From contig JAKANT010000001.1 of NCBI GenBank assembly GCA_021823635.1, positions 1-25,669 on the forward strand: a stretch of 25,669 nucleotides of DNA. Direction: 5' to 3'. Positions within the stretch are counted from its first letter, which is position 1, and every line of letters starts with the position of its first letter. A program made the position numbers and the translations under genes. This stretch comes from Pseudomonadota bacterium. GTDB taxonomy: Bacteria > Pseudomonadota > Gammaproteobacteria > Burkholderiales > Burkholderiaceae_F. The notes beneath the pieces were generated by a model. It was not told the origin of the DNA. It worked only from the letters and a program-made list of their open reading frames with translations, and made no database searches. This document shows, in pieces, positions 21,801-25,669 of the stretch.

Positions 21801-24800
21801 AAGTCGCAGTGCGCGACGTCGTCGTGGTCGTCGCCGGCGCCGTGATACGCGAAGCGTCGCTTTCGACCAGGTTTTCGGTGAAGGACGCGGTGATGCGGTC
21901 GACAACCGTCACGCCATCCCAGCGATAGGTGCGCGTGCCGCCCAACGTGCCGTCCGCGTTCGGCACCAGTCCCATTGCGATCTGCTGCGCCAGCCACTGG
22001 CGCCGCAGCTCGCGCAGGAATTCCTCTTTGGCCTGGGCGAAATTGGCGATCGGCGGCGCCGCCGAAACCGAAGGCAGGTCGCCAACCGCGAATTCCTGCC
22101 CGTTGGCCAGCCGCACCCGCCAGGCATCGGCGGCGAACTCGTAGTTGCGGATCGTCGCGCGATCGACGTTGGACCACACGACCTCCAGATCCGCGCCGCG
22201 GCGCACGACACGCAGATCGGACAACCGGACCTCGGGGCCGAACTGCAGCGTGCCGCCGTCGTCGCGGATTTCGTCGAAGCCAGAGCCTAGGCCGAGTCGA
22301 TAGGTGTCGCTGCCCGCGCCCCCTTGCAACAGGTCGCGGCCGATGCCGCCGTCGAGCACGTCGTCTCCGTCGCTGCCGTTGAGCGTGTCGTTGCCCGCCT
22401 GGCCGAGCAGTTCGTCGTCGCCTTGCTGCCCGACGATCACATCGTCGCCGCCGCCGCCATCGAGCCGATCGGCAAGCGCGGTGCCGACGATGCGATCGTT
22501 CGTCGCGCGCCCCTGGTAGTCGATGGCGTTTGTGGAGCGCTGCAGCAGCTCCGCCCCCGTCAGCCGCGTGCCGTCGGCAAAGGCCACGGCCGTCGCACTC
22601 GACAGGCCGCCGCCCAGCCTCACGCTCTGGCCGGCACCGAACGCGAGTTCCACGACGTTGTCTCCGGCCGCAGACGCCGACACGGAAACACGGAGCGCGG
22701 AAGGATCGACTCCGGCGCCGAAGACGACTTCGTTGTCGCCCTCGGTATCCACGATCGTGTCCGCCCCATCGCCGGCGTTGTAGACGTAGACATCGTCGCC
22801 GGCGCCGCCCTCGAGATAATCCTCGCCGGCGCCGCCGATCAGCGTGTCGTCGCCGCCTTCGCCGAAAATCGTGTCGTTGCCCGCGCCGCCTTCGAGCACA
22901 TCGTTGCCCTCCGGTATCGGCTCGCCGCCCGCGGGCACGTAGCCCCCCAGATCGCCATACAGAACGTCGTCGCCTTCGCCACCCTGCAGCACGTCGTGGC
23001 CGCCGCCGCCGATCAGCGTGTCACGTCCCGCGCCGCCGTCGAGCAAATCGTCCCCTTCCTGGGTGAGATCCAGTCGCACAACGTTTCCATCGATCGCCGC
23101 ATTGACCCAGTCGCCCAGCAGGATGTCGTTGCCGTCGTTGCCGTACAGAAGATCCGCGGCGCCGCCGCCGGCCAGCGCGCCGCCGCCCGCCCCGCGCCCG
23201 ACGTGATGGCTGCCATTGTAGGTGGCGGTGGCCCCCGCGCCCTCACGGACTCCGACCACCGTATCCGCACCGCGTCCGCCGAGCAGCGTGTCGGCGCCGC
23301 CGTCGCCGACCAGATAATCGTCGCCATCGCCGCCGTCGAGCAGGTCGTCGCCCACCTCCTGCGGAGCGACCGACCAATCGTCGCCGCTGCCGTAAGGCCT
23401 CGAGCCGTCTCCCCACAATCGATCGTTGCCGGTGCCGCCCGCCAGCGTGTCGCTGCCTTCCTCGCCGATTAGATCGTCGTCGTCCGCGCCGCCGTCGAGC
23501 AGGTCGTTGCCGCGGCCACCGAGCAGCAGATCGTTGCCCGCCTCGCCGTAGGCGATGTCGCCGTCGGCATCGCCATCGGTCTCGGTCCAGTTGAAGAAGT
23601 AGGTCACATTCCGACCGTTCGCGTCGCGCACGACGTGAACTCCCCAGTCCTGCCCGCGCGCCAGCAGCACCGCCCCCGGCGGCGACTCGAGCGCAGACGG
23701 CTGCACGTCGCCGCCCGCCACCACCACATCGTCACCGGCACCGGCGTAGATCACGTCGCGCCCGGCGCCGCCGCCGATCAGGTCGGAGCCGCTGCCGCCG
23801 CGCAGCAGGTCATCGCCCGCCATGCCGTTGACGCGGTCTTCGTCCTCCCCGCCATCGACCGTGTCGTCGCCGTCGTTGCCGAACAGCACGTCCCAATCGG
23901 CGCCGCCGTTGACGACGTCGTTACCCGGCCCCGCATCCACCCAGTCGTGACCTGCGCCGGCATCGATCGTGTCGTCGCCGCCGCGGATCGCGCGCACGCT
24001 GTCGGCGCCGCCGCCGGCGTCGATGAAGTCGGGTTCCGCGCTGTCGTACAAGATGTCGGCCCGCACCTCGACGGTATTCGTCGTCAGGAGGTTGCCCAGC
24101 TCGTCGTAGCCGTACTGCACGCCCGGCTGCGACGGATCGGTGTCCAGCGGCGCCCGGTCGCCGACAATGGTGCGCGTGGTGGCCACCGGCGGCGTCTGCG
24201 GCAACGGCGTGTCGGTCAGCACCACGCCCAGCGTGCCCCGTAGCCAGTCGCGCACGGTGATCCGGTTGTCGCTGCCCGCCTGCTGGATCACCAGCGTGCC
24301 GCGGGTGGGGTCCGCCGCCGACGCCGTGAAGACGAACGTGTAGCGCCGATCCGCGCTCATCCACAGGTTGTCGGAGACGCGCAGCCCTGGCGGCAGCGCT
24401 TGGCCGTCGATGCGGATCGCGCCCGCACCGTCGGCATCGATTACCGTGTCGTGCCCGAAGGCACCGGTGAACTCGTACGTGTCATGGCCCAGCCCGCCGA
24501 GCAGCCGGTCGCCGCCGGCGCCGCCGGCCAGAATGTCGTCACCCGCGCCGGCGTCGAGCACGTCGAAACCGTCACCACCGGACAAGCGGTCGGCGCCGCC
24601 GCTGGTCACGATCGTGTCGTCGCCGCCGCCGCCGTCGATCTCGTCGTCGCCGGTCAGGCCGATCACGAGGTCGTTGCGCGCCTGCGTATCCGTAAACCGG
24701 AGGCCCCCACCGTCGTCGGAGATCGTCAACCGCTCCTTGCCCTGCACCGCGCGGTACTGGCCCTCGTTGCCGCTAAGCAAATCCACCACGTCTTCGAGCA

Positions 24801-25669
24801 TCGCCCGCGCGCGTTCTCCGCCTGAGCCCGCCTGCGCCAGTTCCGTCAGCGCCAGCTGCAAGCCGCCCGGCACCGCAGCCGTCGCTTCGCCGGTATCGCC
24901 GGCCACACCGAAACGCTTGGCGTAGTAAAACGCCATCGCCGTTGCGATCAATGCATCGGAAATCGTCGGCGCCTTGTCGGCAAAGCCGTCGGCGATACGC
25001 CGCACGTCGTTGGTGAACCGCGTCAGCATGCCGGTGCTTGCCTCGCGCTGCATCAGCAGCGCGTGCAGGTCGTTATCACGCACGGCGGCCGGCCGGTCGA
25101 ACAGCCGCGCATCGCGCAGCAGACCGTACAGCCGCGGCAGCCGCCGCATCTGCGCGCCGAATTCGGGATTCGCCAGCATCGACCAGGCCAGCAGCATGGA
25201 GTGCAGTTGCCGGGGCGTCGAGCCGTTGGCGAGTGTCGCGCCCGAGTCCAGCACCGTCTCCAACGCCGGGTTCAGAATCGCCGTCGCACCCGTGCGCGTC
25301 GGCGCCAGGAACTCGCCGGTCACGTACACGTGCGCCACTTGCCGCTCGCGCGCGGCGAACAACGCGGGAAGCGAGCCGTCGTCGAGCGCCGCCAGATACT
25401 GCCGCCACGCGGCATCGTCGATGCCGGCGCCGGAGAAGGCCACGGCGTATAGACGAAGGAGCACTCTGTCGAAGGCCGAGGCTTCGAATGGCGCGGTGTC
25501 GAACACGGAGGCCGGCCGGTCGAAGTACACCGCCATCAAGGAAGCCAACCCGCCGCCCAGCGAATGGCCGGTGAACGAGATGCGCGAGCGATCGCCGCCG
25601 GCCGCACCGTTGAGCACCTGCCAGTAAAAGCGCGCCGCCTGCAGCACCTGCTGCGAGAACGCGCCCCTC
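18808..25669 (-). CDS. Giant secreted RTX calcium-binding protein with lipase-like domain (5' end outside window)
   Basis: At least 2286 residues; the frame is open past the right edge, so the true start is missing. Visible N-terminal part: a class-3-lipase-like alpha/beta-hydrolase with nucleophile elbow GHSLGGG (Ser codon at 25561-25563) and LHSMLLAW, whose His is a candidate for the triad (codon near 25203). Then follow about 65 RTX nonapeptides (GGxGxDxLx) in six blocks, with spacer domains of the hemolysin-type calcium-binding-related kind (FADGTRL/FADGTVW motifs). A Thr-rich insert (about 21650-21890) lies mid-protein. A final non-RTX tail of about 360 residues includes YDFARIVQGFDRAYAANP, a segment I recall from other giant RTX proteins. 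RTX proteins leave by type I secretion and fold on binding calcium outside. No secretion genes are in the window. It may be a lipase/esterase or a large surface protein. Confidence 0.9.
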   Translation of the reverse strand, partial: RGAFSQQVLQAARFYWQVLNGAAGGDRSRISFTGHSLGGGLASLMAVYFDRPASVFDTAPFEASAFDRVLLRLYAVAFSGAGIDDAAWRQYLAALDDGSLPALFAARERQVAHVYVTGEFLAPTRTGATAILNPALETVLDSGATLANGSTPRQLHSMLLAWSMLANPEFGAQMRRLPRLYGLLRDARLFDRPAAVRDNDLHALLMQREASTGMLTRFTNDVRRIADGFADKAPTISDALIATAMAFYYAKRFGVAGDTGEATAAVPGGLQLALTELAQAGSGGERARAMLEDVVDLLSGNEGQYRAVQGKERLTISDDGGGLRFTDTQARNDLVIGLTGDDEIDGGGGDDTIVTSGGADRLSGGDGFDVLDAGAGDDILAGGAGGDRLLGGLGHDTYEFTGAFGHDTVIDADGAGAIRIDGQALPPGLRVSDNLWMSADRRYTFVFTASAADPTRGTLVIQQAGSDNRITVRDWLRGTLGVVLTDTPLPQTPPVATTRTIVGDRAPLDTDPSQPGVQYGYDELGNLLTTNTVEVRADILYDSAEPDFIDAGGGADSVRAIRGGDDTIDAGAGHDWVDAGPGNDVVNGGADWDVLFGNDGDDTVDGGEDEDRVNGMAGDDLLRGGSGSDLIGGGAGRDVIYAGAGDDVVVAGGDVQPSALESPPGAVLLARGQDWGVHVVRDANGRNVTYFFNWTETDGDADGDIAYGEAGNDLLLGGRGNDLLDGGADDDDLIGEEGSDTLAGGTGNDRLWGDGSRPYGSGDDWSVAPQEVGDDLLDGGDGDDYLVGDGGADTLLGGRGADTVVGVREGAGATATYNGSHHVGRGAGGGALAGGGAADLLYGNDGNDILLGDWVNAAIDGNVVRLDLTQEGDDLLDGGAGRDTLIGGGGHDVLQGGEGDDVLYGDLGGYVPAGGEPIPEGNDVLEGGAGNDTIFGEGGDDTLIGGAGEDYLEGGAGDDVYVYNAGDGADTIVDTEGDNEVVFGAGVDPSALRVSVSASAAGDNVVELAFGAGQSVRLGGGLSSATAVAFADGTRLTGAELLQRSTNAIDYQGRATNDRIVGTALADRLDGGGGDDVIVGQQGDDELLGQAGNDTLNGSDGDDVLDGGIGRDLLQGGAGSDTYRLGLGSGFDEIRDDGGTLQFGPEVRLSDLRVVRRGADLEVVWSNVDRATIRNYEFAADAWRVRLANGQEFAVGDLPSVSAAPPIANFAQAKEEFLRELRRQWLAQQIAMGLVPNADGTLGGTRTYRWDGVTVVDRITASFTENLVESDASRITAPATTTTTSRTATFSNVITTTTYVAVQTTVPVTIRLPASPGPRSAPDPTEGGRQQAITIGYTTSVSYVPRTVRVGREEYAVNSNTAVGVLTAGAAGNVIEVHRTAIVDAGAGDDVIDGRLSSTWPFSGALLFGNAGNDRIEGTPGDDWIAGGAGDDTLRGGRGADRYLRFAGDGRDLIVDEDWRDYGLLGPVEGWPHATVEQIRALLDAAPGEDDVLVLPGGVRPADLRLSWSTRTLRTAVQDTALRQDGMWRWERIDPITSALVAAYEVAVPVLTVRWSDTEAVDIVFPTRQMPRAWGIEYVEFADGTRLSRDELFALAPPFDRETIDADNELVGVTRGYGGDGDDRLVGTPGDDFLVGGSGDDVLEGAAGNDVLYGGKGADLLEGGDGNNVLGDLHDRWGSSQSGPDEFYGAGNTYRGGRGNDLIHGTWDADVYEFRLGDGRDTVVHVPRRLPPETYPDWLEIVGAGFRDYALGDLPPEIRARVESGYPWRDIPLKSLDTLRFAAGISSADVTVQRDGNDLLVEHRNGTDSVRFLAWFGPSSFGSFGFGEMYQPLGRIEFADGTVWSVAADGSVSVESAGNAQPSDGDDRLLGSDGADRIDALAGNDRIEAGAGDDVLQGNAGDDVLALGGGADAVILNRGEGADTVLAANAAGGGAGERNDTLLIGAASIGEIRLAREGDDLLVKIAGTSDSVRLAGWYAHPDNRTFVSLIVDGNPFAAASAPGTATAPVYDFARIVQGFDRAYAANPALGDWAIERRYLMPPPEQPPTPIEPLNAAATLAADAATIAAQSASEPVSTSERVRLLRPPARWVAEVVGAGDTGVKVPLEARVLGAEEPGLQTSIAVCVPEGSRPPVAGAPHRSTGGMAEDAAMDDAFARVTIPRRPTVRPVTAAMVEAALTKLDRGSGSESSLRADAGELRVIAREYGQMPFAATDLAPAASDARIRETWRRIEAYLRAQRDEGMAPVLGGEDEGALRPLARGDWSAAVLAADRPHRLPRAGHYALAA
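19905..24670 (-). repeat. Six blocks of RTX nonapeptide coding repeats
   Basis: Approximate blocks in coding order: 24670-24470 (7 units), 24045-23710 (12), 23560-22300 (about 28, with two small interruptions), 21515-21335 (5), 20820-20540 (8), 20075-19905 (6). Each unit encodes variants of GGAGDDxLx; on the plus strand they show as recurring GTCGTCGCC-like runs. Each block is followed by a non-repetitive spacer domain. The DNA units are divergent, so they repeat at protein rather than DNA level. Confidence 0.85.

Noticed and set aside
19252..23472. Plus-strand open frames across the RTX gene (e.g. 19252-20769 and 22324-23472)
   Set aside because: They mirror the Gly/Asp codon pattern as Val/Ala/Asp-rich antisense text; no independent gene signals.
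22300..23560. Regular GTCGTCGCC-like repeats that could suggest a CRISPR or tandem-repeat array
   Set aside because: Unit lengths and frame fit RTX nonapeptides, with no uniform repeats or unique spacers.

Overview
The window is very GC-rich, with densely packed genes, 4-bp ATGA/GTGA overlaps and long spurious antisense reading frames. The gene families (a Liv-type transporter with a linked acyl-CoA ligase, AtuA-like proteins, a transmembrane Ser/Thr kinase, a giant RTX lipase) suggest a free-living betaproteobacterium, most likely Burkholderiales. No rRNA, tRNA or CRISPR array was seen. The organism is an inference from gene content only.

Left edge (1-849): a truncated reading frame that joins a signal peptide to an IS5-type transposase fragment, then about 550 bases with no credible gene, then a strong hairpin that ends the next operon. 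Positions 850-7533 (minus strand) hold one six-gene operon, transcribed livH, livM, livG, livF, long-chain-type acyl-CoA ligase, periplasmic binding protein. It should import a carboxylic acid or amino acid and activate it as a CoA thioester.

Positions 7534-7661 are a divergent control region with an imperfect 18-bp palindrome. It is followed on the plus strand by a TetR regulator, an AtuA-like (DUF1446) protein, a 99-residue AtuA C-terminal-like protein and a crotonase, all overlapping by 4 bp (7662-10751). The two divergent operons look like one regulated uptake and acyl-CoA breakdown unit.

Positions 10767-11351 (minus) carry a ParD/ParE-type toxin-antitoxin pair preceded by a perfect 18-bp palindrome. 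Next come a DMT-family (EamA) exporter (minus) and, divergently, a PaaK-like adenylate-forming ligase (plus). A 143-bp structured inverted-repeat element fills the gap between that ligase and the convergent kinase gene.

Positions 14071-16251 (minus) encode a Ser/Thr protein kinase with one membrane segment, a Pro/Ala-rich linker and a BamE-like extracytoplasmic domain. Divergent from it are a nitronate monooxygenase-family protein and a D-amino-acid dehydrogenase-like flavoprotein (16412-18666). The rest (18808 to the right edge, minus) is most of one giant secreted protein: a class-3-lipase-like domain, then about 65 RTX calcium-binding nonapeptides in six blocks with beta-rich spacer domains. 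Its N-terminus lies outside the window.
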